Part shown: piece after piece, positions 20,610 to 30,248 of the stretch
Layout of the letters: every line of letters begins with the position of its first letter
Position numbering within the stretch: position 1 is the first letter of the stretch
DNA from: Candidatus Pantoea formicae
Lineage (GTDB): Bacteria; Pseudomonadota; Gammaproteobacteria; Enterobacterales; Enterobacteriaceae
Direction: 5' to 3'
Assembly (NCBI RefSeq): GCF_011752625.1
Contig: NZ_VWXD01000005.1
Location: 1-64,000, forward strand
DNA: 64,000 bases
Program-made: the position numbers and the translations under genes
Notes under the pieces: model-generated
Seen by the model: only the letters and a program-made list of their open reading frames with translations
What the model was told of the DNA's origin: nothing
The model's database searches: none

Positions 20610-21227
20610 GTGGAAGTTTACAGCAACGAAAACGAACAGGTTGACGCACTGCGTCAGTTCTTTGCCAATAACGGCAAAGCGCTCGCGGTAGGCGTGATCA
20701 TCGGTATTGCGGCGCTGGGTGGCTGGCGTTTCTGGACCAGCCATCAGGACGGTGCGGATAAAGCGGCATCGGCGCAGTATCAGCAACTGACCACCGCGAT
20801 GCAGGCAGATAAGCCGCAGACGCTGGAAGCAGTAGCTAACTTTGTCAGTGAAAACAACAATACTTACGGCGCACTGGCCTCGCTGGATTTGGCGAAACAG
20901 TACGTTGAAGCCAATCAGTTAGACAAAGCCATTACGCTGTTACAGAGCGGGCTGAAAGATACCAAAGATGCCAACCTGCAGGCGGTAATTAACCTGCGTC
21001 TGGCACGCATTCAATTGCAGCAAAACCAGGCCGATGCCGCACTTTCTACTCTTAACAATGTTAAGGGTGATGGCTGGACAGCCATCATTGCGGACATTCG
21101 TGGCGAAGCACTGCTGAGCAAAGGCGACAAGCAGGGCGCACGTGATGCCTGGAGCAAAGGGGCTGAATCGCAGGCCTCTCCTGCGCTGAAGCAGATGCTG
21201 CAGATGAAGATGAATAACTTAAGTTAA
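20610..21227 (+). CDS. yfgM: Ancillary SecYEG translocon subunit / periplasmic chaperone YfgM
   Basis: YfgM is an inner-membrane protein that associates with SecYEG and PpiD and helps deliver outer-membrane proteins. It has a short cytoplasmic tail, one membrane segment (about residues 22-42, LAVGVIIGIAALGGWRFW) and periplasmic TPR-like helices. The start is a GTG at 20610 after an AAGGAGAAGG ribosome site. The length of 205 residues matches (206 in E. coli). It is followed by bamB 19 bases later. Confidence 0.94.
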   Translation: MEVYSNENEQVDALRQFFANNGKALAVGVIIGIAALGGWRFWTSHQDGADKAASAQYQQLTTAMQADKPQTLEAVANFVSENNNTYGALASLDLAKQYVEANQLDKAITLLQSGLKDTKDANLQAVINLRLARIQLQQNQADAALSTLNNVKGDGWTAIIADIRGEALLSKGDKQGARDAWSKGAESQASPALKQMLQMKMNNLS

Positions 21228-21246
21228 GCCAGTCAAGAGAGCGCAC

Positions 21247-22428
21247 ATGGAATTACGTAAATACCTGCTGCCAGGGCTGATTTCAGTCACTCTGCTCAGC
21301 GGTTGCTCGCTGTTCAGCGGCGAAGAAGATGTAGTGAAAATGGCCCCGCTGCCGAAAGTGGAAAACCAGTTCACGCCACAAACCGCCTGGAGCACCTCTG
21401 TGGGTGACGGCGTTGGCGATTTCTATTCCAATCTGCATCCGGCCTGGCAGGACGGCACTGTCTATGCGGCTGATCGTTTTGGTGTAGTGAAAGCACTGGA
21501 TGCCAGCAACGGTAAAGAGAAATGGAAAGTTAACCTCTCTGAGAAAACCGGTTTCTTCTCGAAGAACATTTCTGCACTGCTCTCTGGCGGTATTACCGCG
21601 ACCAGCGATCGTATCTACATCGGCAGCGAACGCGGTCAGGTATTTGCACTGAACAACAGTGATGGCAGCATCGCCTGGCAGACCAAGGTTGCCGGTGAAG
21701 CCCTGTCTCGCCCAGTCGTCAGCGATGGTCTGGTACTGATTCACACCAGCAACGGCATGTTGCAGGGACTGGATCAGAGCACCGGTGCCATTAAGTGGAG
21801 CGTCAACCTGGATATGCCTGCGCTGTCATTGCGCGGTGAATCTGCACCGACCGTAGCATTCGGTGGAGCAATTGTTGGCGGCGACAACGGTCGTGTCAGC
21901 GCGGTGATCCTGAATCAGGGGCAGTTGATTTGGCAGCAGCGTATTTCGCAGCCGAGCGGTGCGACTGAAATTGATCGCTTGAGCGATGTCGATACCACTC
22001 CTGTTGTGGTGAACGGCGTAGTTTACGCGCTGGCTTACAACGGCAACCTGACTGCGCTGGAACTGCGCTCAGGCCAGATTTTGTGGAAACGCGAAATCGG
22101 CGGCGTAAAAGATATGGTGGTTGATGCGGGTCGTATCTATCTGGTCGATCAAGATGACCGTGTGATTGCACTGAATGCCGACGGTGGCGTGGCCATCTGG
22201 CGCCAGAGCGATCTGTTGCACCGTAATCTGACCTCACCTGTGCTGTTCAATGGTTATCTGGTGGTGGGTGATAGCGAAGGCTACCTGCACTGGATTAATA
22301 CCCTTGATGGGCGCTTTGTGGCACAGCAGAAACTGGACAGCGATGGCTTCCAGACTGACCCTGTGGTCGCAGGTGACAAGCTGTTGATTCAAGCGAAGGG
22401 CGGCGAAGTTTACGCCATCACGCGTTAA
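21247..22428 (+). CDS. bamB: Outer membrane protein assembly factor BamB
   Basis: BamB is the lipoprotein beta-propeller of the BAM complex that inserts outer-membrane proteins. Its lipobox LLSGC has Cys20. Eight PQQ-like WD-type blades follow, with recurring motifs such as ALDASNGKEKWK and ALNADGGVAIWR. The length is 393 residues (E. coli 392). It forms a translocation/assembly unit with yfgM and is followed by a strong terminator. Confidence 0.97.
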   Translation: MELRKYLLPGLISVTLLSGCSLFSGEEDVVKMAPLPKVENQFTPQTAWSTSVGDGVGDFYSNLHPAWQDGTVYAADRFGVVKALDASNGKEKWKVNLSEKTGFFSKNISALLSGGITATSDRIYIGSERGQVFALNNSDGSIAWQTKVAGEALSRPVVSDGLVLIHTSNGMLQGLDQSTGAIKWSVNLDMPALSLRGESAPTVAFGGAIVGGDNGRVSAVILNQGQLIWQQRISQPSGATEIDRLSDVDTTPVVVNGVVYALAYNGNLTALELRSGQILWKREIGGVKDMVVDAGRIYLVDQDDRVIALNADGGVAIWRQSDLLHRNLTSPVLFNGYLVVGDSEGYLHWINTLDGRFVAQQKLDSDGFQTDPVVAGDKLLIQAKGGEVYAITR

Positions 22429-22467
22429 AATCTGGCCCTGCAAGAACCTGTTTCTTGCTCGCTTATG

Positions 22468-22502
22468 CGGCTCCTGATTCGTCAGGGGCCGTTTCGTTTT
22501 TT
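22468..22502 (+). terminator. Rho-independent terminator after bamB with UUCG loop
   Basis: CGGCTCCTGA (22468-22477) pairs with TCAGGGGCCG (22482-22491) around a TTCG tetraloop, followed by TTTCGTTTTTT. Confidence 0.9.
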
Positions 22503-22605
22503 GTCAGGCATGGTATTCTTTGCGCCTTCAGCCTGACGCCTTCTGGCAAATGTCGTTATAATCACGCCATTCGGGCGATTTATTTTCAAAACTGAGGCAA
22601 GTGTT

Positions 22606-24099
22606 ATGGTACCTGTGGTCGCGCTGGTTGGGCGTCCCAATGTGGGAAAATCTACGCTATTTAACCGCTTAACGCGCACTCGTGATGCGCTGGTAGCGGA
22701 TTTTCCTGGACTGACTCGCGATCGCAAATATGGTCGCGCCGAAGTGGAAGGGCGCGAATTTATTGTTATTGATACCGGTGGTATCGATGGCACCGAAGAA
22801 GGCGTCGAAAACCGCATGGCAGAACAGTCGCTGTTAGCGATTGAAGAAGCGGATGTGGTGCTGTTCTTGGTGGATGCGCGCGCCGGTGTGATGCCCGCCG
22901 ATCAGCAGATTGCTAATCACCTGCGTTCGCGCGAAAAAGCCACCTTCCTGGTCGCGAACAAAACTGACGGTCTGGATCCTGACGCAGCAGTGTTGGATTT
23001 CTATGCGCTGGGCTTAGGCGAAATACACCCGATCGCGGCTTCCCACGGTCGCGGTGTGAATAACCTGCTTGAAGCTGCACTGCTGCCTTGGATGGAGGAA
23101 GCGGTTCCAGAAGTTGAGCTGACGGAAGAAGAAGAAAACGCCGCTTACTGGGCCGCGTTAGAAGAAGAAGAGGACGAGAAGGCGCTGGCGGAAGAGGAAG
23201 AAGAAAACTTCGATCCGACCACCTTGCCGATTAAGCTGGCGATCGTTGGCCGTCCTAACGTGGGTAAGTCCACGCTAACTAACCGTATTCTTGGCGAAGA
23301 CCGTGTTGTGGTGTTCGACATGCCAGGTACCACGCGCGACAGCATCTACATCCCGATGGAGCGTGACGAACGTGAATACGTTCTGATCGACACTGCGGGT
23401 GTGCGTAAGCGCGGAAAAATCACCGAAACCGTTGAGAAATTCTCCGTCATCAAAACGCTGCAGGCTATCGAAGATGCCAACGTGGTGATGCTGGTGATTG
23501 ATGCGCGTGAAGGCATCTCCGATCAGGACCTGTCGCTGCTTGGTTTTATCCTGAACAGCGGTCGCTCATTGGTGATTGTGGTCAACAAATGGGATGGCAT
23601 GACGCAAGAAGCCAGAGATGAAGTCAAAGAGATGTTGGACTTCCGCCTGGGCTTTATTGATTTTGCACGCGTGCACTTCATCTCTGCACTGCACGGCAGC
23701 GGCGTCGGCAACCTGTTTGAATCGGTCACCGAAGCCTATGACTGTTCCACCAAGCGTGTGGGCACCGCCATGCTGACCCGCATCATGACCATGGCCTCCG
23801 ATGATCACCAACCGCCACTGGTGCGTGGTCGTCGTGTGAAGCTGAAGTATGCCCATGCCGGTGGTTACAACCCACCGATTGTGGTGATTCACGGTAACCA
23901 GGTGAAGGATCTGCCCGATTCTTACAAACGCTATCTGATGAACTACTTCCGTCGATCGCTGAACGTGATGGGCACGCCGATTCGTATTCAGTTCAAAGAA
24001 GGCGATAACCCGTATGCGGGTAAGCGCAACCTGCTTACCCCAACGCAGCAGCGTAAACGTCAGCGTCTGATGTCGCACTTGAAGAAAAATAAGCGTTAA
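22606..24099 (+). CDS. der: Ribosome biogenesis GTPase Der (EngA)
   Basis: Der is an essential GTPase in 50S maturation. It has two tandem GTPase domains, each with GRPNVGKST (first near residue 8, second near 211), separated by an acidic linker rich in EEE. A KH-like C-terminal domain ends in a lysine/arginine-rich tail ([14 protein letters not shown]). The 497 residues are typical. Its own terminator lies directly downstream. Confidence 0.97.
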   Translation: MVPVVALVGRPNVGKSTLFNRLTRTRDALVADFPGLTRDRKYGRAEVEGREFIVIDTGGIDGTEEGVENRMAEQSLLAIEEADVVLFLVDARAGVMPADQQIANHLRSREKATFLVANKTDGLDPDAAVLDFYALGLGEIHPIAASHGRGVNNLLEAALLPWMEEAVPEVELTEEEENAAYWAALEEEEDEKALAEEEEENFDPTTLPIKLAIVGRPNVGKSTLTNRILGEDRVVVFDMPGTTRDSIYIPMERDEREYVLIDTAGVRKRGKITETVEKFSVIKTLQAIEDANVVMLVIDAREGISDQDLSLLGFILNSGRSLVIVVNKWDGMTQEARDEVKEMLDFRLGFIDFARVHFISALHGSGVGNLFESVTEAYDCSTKRVGTAMLTRIMTMASDDHQPPLVRGRRVKLKYAHAGGYNPPIVVIHGNQVKDLPDSYKRYLMNYFRRSLNVMGTPIRIQFKEGDNPYAGKRNLLTPTQQRKRQRLMSHLKKNKR

Positions 24100-24105
24100 G
24101 CAATG

Positions 24106-24128
24106 AGGGCCCTGATGGGCCCTTTTTT
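24106..24128 (+). terminator. Rho-independent terminator after der
   Basis: AGGGCCC (24106-24112) and GGGCCCT (24117-24123) pair around TGAT, followed by a run of T. Confidence 0.9.
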
Positions 24129-24284
24129 ATTGCCGAAACTTTTTCTTTCCCCCTGCTTTGAACATCATATACATCAAAAAATACACTTTTTTATAACATC
24201 TTATTTATTAGCGATTTAAGTACCAATTTGTAGCAAAAATGCTATTGCCCAGTAACTCTCTCGTTATTGATATTCACTTTCGCA

Positions 24285-24508
24285 TGTACCAGGTGGTACA
24301 ATTCTGCCGCCTTGTAGCGAGAATCACTCTCATCTGCGATGTGTCCTCGCTCACAAGCGCCGTATCACGGGCATTGCACCCGTACCAATAGATATAAAAT
24401 AAAGCGTAACGGATTGGTTCCTGTCCCCCATCGTTGGCAGGAGCATTGTCACCGGCTGCCAATGGCTTACCGGCACCAGCGCGTTATTTTTTCAGGAGAG
24501 TTTTTGTT
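24285..24508 (+). promoter_or_regulatory. Palindromic operator candidate and structured leader upstream of gcd
   Basis: TGTACCA-GG-TGGTACA (24285-24300) is a 7-bp inverted repeat overlapping a TACAAT box (24297-24302). The following 200 or so bases before gcd have no open frame of note but several potential hairpins: ACGGG...CCCGT, a TCCTG...CAGGA pair and CCGG...CCGG. Upstream, 24129-24284 is AT-rich. The regulator is unknown. Confidence 0.45.
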
Positions 24509-26947
24509 ATGGCAGAAAATTCCGCTCGCCCCTGCAAAGGGTTGAGTATCTGGTCTGTATTGTTCGGGCTGGTCCTGCTGGCTGTCGGTCTGTTCTTTGC
24601 GATCGGCGGTGGCAAGTTGGTCGCTCTGGGCGGCAGCTGGTACTTCCTCATTTCCGGTATTGTGATGTTACTGTCGGCGATTCAGTTCTTCCGCCGCAAA
24701 TCATCTGCTGTACCTCTGTTTATCCTGGTCTTCGTTGGCACCCTAATCTGGGCACTGTTCGATGCGGGCTTCCATTTCTGGCAGCTGGTTTCACGTCTGA
24801 TGGTACCAGCGGGCCTGATGCTGCTGGCATTCCTGACCTGGCCTGCTCTGCGTAAGCGTGAAGGCAAAAGCTCACTGGCTAAAGTCTCCTATGTGCTGTC
24901 AGCGGTTATTGCAGTGGGTATGGTGGCGACTTTCGTGCAAATGTTCCAGCCGCACCCAACCGTCGCTTTCGAAGGCAAACAGCTGCCGCTGATTCCGGTG
25001 GACAAGTCTAAACCACAGCAGGACTGGAGCAGCTACGGCCGCACGCCTGAAGGTGACCGTTTCGCGGCGATCGACCAGATCACCCGTGACAACGTGAAAG
25101 ACCTGCAGGTTGCATGGACCTTCCACACTGGCGATACCCCAATCAGCCCAACCGGTAACGGAGCGGAAGATCAGGAAACGCCACTGCAGGTGGGCAACAC
25201 CCTGTTCCTCTGCACCCCGCACAACAACGTGATTGCGGTTGCCGCAGACACCGGTAAGCAGATCTGGAAGCGTGAAATCAACGCACAGGCTGAAGTGTGG
25301 AATCGTTGCCGTGGTCTGGCGTACTTCGATGCGACCAAGCCAGTTCAGCAGCCAACGCAGCCTGGCTCAACGCCGGTTCCTGCGCCAGCTCTGGCGGCAG
25401 GTGATACCTGTCAGCGTCGTATTCTGATGAACACCATCGATGCGCGTCTGATTGCGATCAACGCTGACAACGGTGAGTTCTGTGAAAACTTCGGCGACCA
25501 CGGTGTAGTTGACCTGAAAAAAGGCCTTGGCGCTGCGCCAGACCCGCAATATCAGCTGACCTCTGCGCCACAGTTGGCGGGCACCACGGTTGTGGTGGGC
25601 GGTCGCGTCGCGGATAACGTGCAGACCGATATGCCTGGCGGTGTACTGCGTGGTTTCGACGTGATCACTGGGCAGATGCGCTGGGCGTTTGACCCGGGTA
25701 ATGATGATCCAAATGCTATCCTGATGCCGGGTAAAAACTACACCCGTAGTACCCCGAACTCATGGGCACCAATGTCTTACGATCCGGCCATGAACACCGT
25801 GTTCTTGCCAATGGGTAGCTCGTCTGTTGACCTGTATGGTGCGGACCGTACCAAACTGGATCACACTTACGGTGCATCAATCCTTGCACTGGATGCGACC
25901 ACCGGTAAGCAGAAGTGGGTTTATCAGACCGTACATAACGATCTGTGGGACTTCGACCTGCCAATGCAGCCGAGCCTGGTTGACTTCCCAATGAAGGATG
26001 GCACCACCAAGCCTGCTGTGGTTATCGGTGCGAAAACCGGCATGATTTGGGTGCTGGATCGCCTGACCGGCAAGCCTTTGACCAAAGTCGAAGAGCAGCC
26101 AATGCCACAGGGCCACATCCCGAACGAGCAGTACACCAAAACGCAGCCGCATTCAGTGGAAATGCCTAACATCGGCAACCAGAAACTGACCGAGTCTGAC
26201 ATGTGGGGTGCTACGCCGTTTGACCAGTTGGTGTGCCGTATTGCCTTCAAAGGCATGCGTTACGATGGCCTGTTCACCGTACCGGATACTGACAAGTCAC
26301 TCAGCTTCCCAGGTTCACTGGGTGGTATGAACTGGGGCAGCATCTCGTTCGACCCGAACAACCAGTACATGTTTGTTAACGACATGCGTCTGGGCCTGTG
26401 GGTACAGATGATTCCTCAGGACACCACTAAGTCTGCTGCCAGCAACGGCGGTGAAGCGATTAACACCGGTATGGGCGCAGTTCCACTGAAAGGTACCCCT
26501 TACGCTGTTAATAAAAACCGCTTCATGTCTCCACTGGGTATTCCGTGCCAGGCACCACCGTTCGGTACGCTGTCAGCCATCGACATGAAAACCCGTCAGA
26601 TTGTTTGGCAGGTGCCAGTTGGTACCGTGCAGGATACCGGTCCATTTGGTATTAAGATGCATGCACAGATGCCAATCGGTATGCCAACGCTGGGCGGCAC
26701 CTTGGCAACTCAGGGTGGCCTGGTGTTCATCGCCGGTACGCAGGATTACTATCTGCGCGCTTTCGATAGCTCAACCGGTAAAGAAGTATGGAAAGCTCGT
26801 CTGCCAGTCGGTAGCCAGGGCGGCCCAATCAGCTACGTTTCGCCGAAAAATGGCAAACAGTACATCCTGATCTCCGCAGGTGGTGCACGTCAGTCACCAG
26901 ACCGTGGTGATTACGTGATTGCTTACGCGCTGCCAGACAGCAAGTAA
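24509..26947 (+). CDS. gcd: Membrane-bound quinoprotein (PQQ) glucose dehydrogenase
   Basis: Gcd oxidises glucose to gluconolactone in the periplasm and passes electrons to ubiquinone. The N-terminal 140 or so residues have about five membrane helices. The rest is an eight-bladed PQQ-binding propeller with motifs such as DWSSYGRTPEGDRF, LDATTGKQKWVYQTVHNDLW and GGMNWGSISFDP. I start at ATG 24509 (MAENSARPCKG), which has a CAGGAGAG site; the upstream ATG at 24434 lies in the leader. The length is 812 residues (about 796 in E. coli). PQQ synthesis genes are not in this window. In plant-associated relatives, gluconate secretion solubilises mineral phosphate. Confidence 0.94.
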   Translation: MAENSARPCKGLSIWSVLFGLVLLAVGLFFAIGGGKLVALGGSWYFLISGIVMLLSAIQFFRRKSSAVPLFILVFVGTLIWALFDAGFHFWQLVSRLMVPAGLMLLAFLTWPALRKREGKSSLAKVSYVLSAVIAVGMVATFVQMFQPHPTVAFEGKQLPLIPVDKSKPQQDWSSYGRTPEGDRFAAIDQITRDNVKDLQVAWTFHTGDTPISPTGNGAEDQETPLQVGNTLFLCTPHNNVIAVAADTGKQIWKREINAQAEVWNRCRGLAYFDATKPVQQPTQPGSTPVPAPALAAGDTCQRRILMNTIDARLIAINADNGEFCENFGDHGVVDLKKGLGAAPDPQYQLTSAPQLAGTTVVVGGRVADNVQTDMPGGVLRGFDVITGQMRWAFDPGNDDPNAILMPGKNYTRSTPNSWAPMSYDPAMNTVFLPMGSSSVDLYGADRTKLDHTYGASILALDATTGKQKWVYQTVHNDLWDFDLPMQPSLVDFPMKDGTTKPAVVIGAKTGMIWVLDRLTGKPLTKVEEQPMPQGHIPNEQYTKTQPHSVEMPNIGNQKLTESDMWGATPFDQLVCRIAFKGMRYDGLFTVPDTDKSLSFPGSLGGMNWGSISFDPNNQYMFVNDMRLGLWVQMIPQDTTKSAASNGGEAINTGMGAVPLKGTPYAVNKNRFMSPLGIPCQAPPFGTLSAIDMKTRQIVWQVPVGTVQDTGPFGIKMHAQMPIGMPTLGGTLATQGGLVFIAGTQDYYLRAFDSSTGKEVWKARLPVGSQGGPISYVSPKNGKQYILISAGGARQSPDRGDYVIAYALPDSK

Positions 26948-26961
26948 GCCTCAGTAAGAAG

Positions 26962-26992
26962 AAAGGCCGACATCATGATGTCGGCCTTTTTT
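26962..26992. terminator. Strong terminator after gcd
   Basis: AAAGGCCGACAT (26962-26973) pairs perfectly with ATGTCGGCCTTT around CATG, followed by T. The flanking A's allow it to work in both directions, also serving the convergent KGG gene. Confidence 0.92.
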
Positions 26993-27034
26993 ATTAACCA
27001 TCCGTGGCGTACTTCACTCCTTAAGGTACCTTAT

Positions 27035-27217
27035 TTACTGCTGCTTGGAGGGGCGACGGCTTTTTTGACCTCCTTTTCTTCCAGCTTCCCTGGCTCTTTC
27101 AGGATCGTTTCTGAAATTGCCCCCACTGACTTTGCCGCCAGCACTGCCGGCTTCCCTGGCACGCTCTGGGTCCTCTGCAAAGTTCCCAGCACCGCCTCGT
27201 TGCTTCTTTTGTGTCAT
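27035..27217 (-). CDS. KGG-repeat general stress protein (YciG/Con-10 type)
   Basis: This small hydrophilic protein of 60 residues has two repeats of the type GNFxxDPERAREAGxxGG, the KGG/stress-induced motif of YciG, GsiB and conidiation protein 10. Members are desiccation- or starvation-induced and often under RpoS; YciG itself is linked to motility. No catalytic residues are expected. The start at 27217 has GAGGTC upstream. Confidence 0.88.
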   Translation of the reverse strand: MTQKKQRGGAGNFAEDPERAREAGSAGGKVSGGNFRNDPERAREAGRKGGQKSRRPSKQQ

Positions 27218-27321
27218 AGCAAAGACCTCATCTAAGGGTGTTTTCTTCGACGTGGACTAGCTAGCCACTTAATGAGTATAGTCAGTAAGTTACAGTCTGC
27301 TTTGGGAGATCTCTGAGAATG

Positions 27322-27648
27322 TTACTGGCCGTCACGCCATAAGGCCTCTAATTCTGGCGATGCCACTGTCTCAGGAATCAAAATCACGATGGAACCCGCT
27401 TCATGATGGGTGGCGTAGGTGATTTGAATGCGAAAATAGCGCTGATCGCCGCGTCCAAGATTGGCCGCTTGATCTTCCGGTTCGCCCAGTGGCAGCGCTT
27501 GTTCGAGAACGTTACACACTCGCTGTTTTTGCGGCTCCGGTAGTTGGGCCAGGGCAAAGCGGCGTTCGCCACGCAGATTGGGGATAAAGGCGATGCCGCC
27601 TTCACGCGCCAGTTCAATGATGGCGTCATCAGTGAGTTGGATGTTCAT
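27322..27648 (-). CDS. Emfourin-like inhibitor of protealysin
   Basis: This 108-residue protein overlaps the upstream M4 protease gene by 4 bases (ATGA). Its fold-typical opening (MNIQLTDDAIIELAREGGIA) and YFRIQITY / SIVILIPE strands resemble emfourin, the slow-binding inhibitor encoded with protealysin in Serratia. The assignment rests on family memory plus the operon. It has no signal peptide, consistent with an inhibitor that acts inside the producing cell. Confidence 0.8.
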   Translation of the reverse strand: MNIQLTDDAIIELAREGGIAFIPNLRGERRFALAQLPEPQKQRVCNVLEQALPLGEPEDQAANLGRGDQRYFRIQITYATHHEAGSIVILIPETVASPELEALWRDGQ

Positions 27649-28658
27649 TTTACGCCTACCTGCTGCCAGGCGGATTGAATCGCCTCCGCCACCGAACGGT
27701 TAAATCGCTTACCACCATGTTCGACAGTAAAGCGGGCAAAGATGCTGAAATCGGCATCCTGCGGCAGCGTCTTGTCGCAGAGAGTGTCGTACCAGGCGTG
27801 GCCCGCTAACTCCCAGGCAAAGCCGCCTAGTGCTTTAGCGGCGAGATAAAATGCACGGTTAGGAATGCCAGAATTGAGATGGACACCGCCGTTGTCATCG
27901 CGGGTTTCGATGTAATGATCCATATCCGCCGGTTGCGGATCCTTGCCGAGTTTCGGATCGTCGTAGGCCGTGCCAGGTGCGGACATGGAGCGCAGTCCAC
28001 GGCCTTTAATCCCGGATGCTAACAAGCCCTCACCAATCAACCAGTCAGCCTGATCGGCCGTTTGCTGCAGATGGAACTGTTTCACCAGCGAGCCGAACAC
28101 ATCAGACATCGATTCATTCAATGCACCAGACTGCTGGAAATAAACCAGCCCGGCCTCGTTCTCGGTCACGCCGTGGGTGAGTTCATGCGCGACCACATCC
28201 AGCGCAATGGTAAAGCGGTTAAAAATCTCGCCATCGCCGTCACCAAACACCATCTGCTGACCGTTCCAGAAGGCGTTCTGATACTCTTTGCCATAATGAA
28301 CCGTACCGTCGAGCTTTAGGCCTTTGTTATCCAATGAATTGCGCTTGAAGATTTGCCAGTAGAAATCGTAGGTGATGCCGAGATAATTCCAGGCCTCTTC
28401 GGCCGCTACATCACCATTACCCGGCTGGCCTTCATCGCGGATTAAGGTGCCGGGTAGATTCTGTGTGTTCTCCGCATCATAGATGGCACGCAGCACGCTG
28501 CCGGGCTGTGCGGTGGCCGCGCTGGTAGCTTTGTGGCTGTGTTCAGCCATCAGTTGCTGAACATGGGTGAGGGTGCGGCGAGCAGACGCCTGTGGTGCGC
28601 CCGAGCAGTGATCAATGATGTTGCGAAGAATATACGGAGGAATAACGCTGTAGGTCAT
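27645..28658 (-). CDS. Protealysin-like M4 (thermolysin family) metalloprotease
   Basis: The zinc site is HELTH (His158, Glu159, His162), with the third ligand Glu182 in NESMSD. The substrate-binding GGVHLNSGIPN also supports an active thermolysin-like enzyme. The short N-terminal propeptide (MTYSVIPPYILRNI...) without a signal peptide is the protealysin type, about 50 residues, quite unlike the 200-residue propeptides of secreted thermolysins. The length is 337 residues. Protealysins are made in the cytoplasm, are linked to cleavage of actin and of OmpX in Serratia, and are encoded with emfourin, as here. Confidence 0.92.
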   Translation of the reverse strand: MTYSVIPPYILRNIIDHCSGAPQASARRTLTHVQQLMAEHSHKATSAATAQPGSVLRAIYDAENTQNLPGTLIRDEGQPGNGDVAAEEAWNYLGITYDFYWQIFKRNSLDNKGLKLDGTVHYGKEYQNAFWNGQQMVFGDGDGEIFNRFTIALDVVAHELTHGVTENEAGLVYFQQSGALNESMSDVFGSLVKQFHLQQTADQADWLIGEGLLASGIKGRGLRSMSAPGTAYDDPKLGKDPQPADMDHYIETRDDNGGVHLNSGIPNRAFYLAAKALGGFAWELAGHAWYDTLCDKTLPQDADFSIFARFTVEHGGKRFNRSVAEAIQSAWQQVGVK

Positions 28659-28705
28659 AGTAACTCCTGGCCGTGAGGGAACATGCCAGAAGTATAGTTT
28701 TTCAG

Positions 28706-30079
28706 CTAGGAGCGTGCTTTTCGGGGGCGCGATTTCTGTGGCTCAAGTGCGGTCACCTGGCTTTCCACCCAGCCATCATCCAGACGGGTGCGCAGTAAAT
28801 CGCCTTTATGCAATTGCTGAGTTTTCTTCACCAGCTGGCCTTGGGTATCCGTGGTCACGCTAAACCCGCGAGCCAGTGTCGCCAACGGGCTTACGCCTTC
28901 CAGTTGCGCAGCCAGCGTGCCGAAGCGTTGGCGATTGTGGTTGAGTTGCTTCTCGATGCCCTGCTGCAAACGATATTGCCACTGCTGCATCTGCTGCTGT
29001 GCGCGCAGAATGCGGCCCTGCGGCTGCTGATTATTGAGGCGCTGTAACATACGATCCTGCTGGCGATTAGCCACGCGCAGGCGCTGGTCCATCGCTTCAC
29101 CGAGGCGGCGTTGCAGCTGGAACAGCGTGGTTTGCTGGCGTGCCAGACGCAGCTGCGGATGTTGTTGCTGTAAACGGTGATGCACACGAGTAAAGCGGCG
29201 CTGCTGTTCTGCCAGATAGAAATCCATCGCCATTTCCATGCGCTGCTGCTGTGACTGCAAACGGCGCAGTAGCTCCAACTGATTACGGCTCACCAGCTCT
29301 GCAGCCGCGGAAGGGGTAGGGGCACGCAGGTCGGCGACAAAATCAGCGATGGTGACGTCCGTTTCATGGCCCACGGCACTGACGATGGGCAGGCGGCTGG
29401 CAAAGATAGCTCGCGCCACGCGCTCGTCGTTAAAGCTCCACAAATCCTCTAGCGAGCCGCCGCCACGGCCGACAATCAGCACGTCACACTCATCACGCTG
29501 GTTCGCCAGTTCGATGGCGCGCACAATCGCGGCTGGAGCGTCTACGCCTTGCACTGGCGTGGGATAGATGATCACGGGCAGCGAGGGATCTCGACGATGC
29601 AATACGCGCAGCACATCATGCAGCGCAGCACCGGTTGCCGAGGTAATCACTCCCACCTGACGCGCCGGGTCGGGCAGCGGCTGTTTGAACTGCTGATCGA
29701 ATAACCCCTCTGCCGCCAAACGTGCTTTTAACTGTTCGAACTGCTGCTGCAGCAGGCCTTCACCCGCAGGATGCATGCTTTCGATAATCAGTTGGTAATC
29801 ACCACGCGGTTCATACAGCGTAATGCTGGCGCGCACCAAAACTTGCTGGCCATGCTGTGGACGGAAGGTGACTCGACGGTTGCTGTTGCGGAACATCGCA
29901 CAGCGCACCTGAGCGCCATCATCCTTTAAGGTGAAGTACCAGTGACCGGAAGAGGGCTGGCTAAAATTTGAGATCTCAGCGCTGAGCCACACCAGGCCCA
30001 TCTCATTTTCCAGCAGTTGGCGCACCGTGGTATTCAGGCGGCTGACAGTAAAAATATTGGCGGTTGGCGGTAGCGACAT
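28706..30079 (-). CDS. xseA: Exodeoxyribonuclease VII large subunit
   Basis: XseA is the catalytic subunit of ExoVII, which degrades single-stranded DNA. It has an N-terminal OB fold ([19 protein letters not shown]...), the catalytic domain with [21 protein letters not shown] and [16 protein letters not shown], a long Gln/Arg-rich coiled coil (about residues 265-400) and a C-terminal segment. The length of 457 residues matches the family. It is divergent from guaB, as in E. coli; the small subunit xseB is elsewhere. Confidence 0.96.
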   Translation of the reverse strand: MSLPPTANIFTVSRLNTTVRQLLENEMGLVWLSAEISNFSQPSSGHWYFTLKDDGAQVRCAMFRNSNRRVTFRPQHGQQVLVRASITLYEPRGDYQLIIESMHPAGEGLLQQQFEQLKARLAAEGLFDQQFKQPLPDPARQVGVITSATGAALHDVLRVLHRRDPSLPVIIYPTPVQGVDAPAAIVRAIELANQRDECDVLIVGRGGGSLEDLWSFNDERVARAIFASRLPIVSAVGHETDVTIADFVADLRAPTPSAAAELVSRNQLELLRRLQSQQQRMEMAMDFYLAEQQRRFTRVHHRLQQQHPQLRLARQQTTLFQLQRRLGEAMDQRLRVANRQQDRMLQRLNNQQPQGRILRAQQQMQQWQYRLQQGIEKQLNHNRQRFGTLAAQLEGVSPLATLARGFSVTTDTQGQLVKKTQQLHKGDLLRTRLDDGWVESQVTALEPQKSRPRKARS

Positions 30080-30171
30080 GTGATGTAGATCAAATTTTAA
30101 ATCAGAGGGTTAATCAACCGATACTACATTGCTCACCCGAAGGATCAAGACTTTTTCCTAAAAAACACTGG

Positions 30172-30197
30172 AGGCAATCGATTTCGGCCTGTATAAT
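30172..30197 (+). promoter_or_regulatory. PurR-type operator and -10 box of guaBA
   Basis: The 16-mer at 30172-30187 (AGGCAATCGATTTCGG) fits the PurR consensus ANGCAANCGNTTNCNT at every fixed position except the last. A perfect TATAAT follows at 30192-30197, so bound PurR would cover the spacer. PurR control of guaBA is established in E. coli. Confidence 0.75.
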
Positions 30198-30248
30198 GCC
30201 GCGGCAATATTTTATCTGTTTTAATCGCCCCCAGGTGGAGATATTGCA

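Noticed and set aside
24434..24508. Earlier ATG for gcd
   Set aside because: The added 25 residues are not membrane- or signal-like, and the ATG at 24509 has a clear ribosome site and family-like start.
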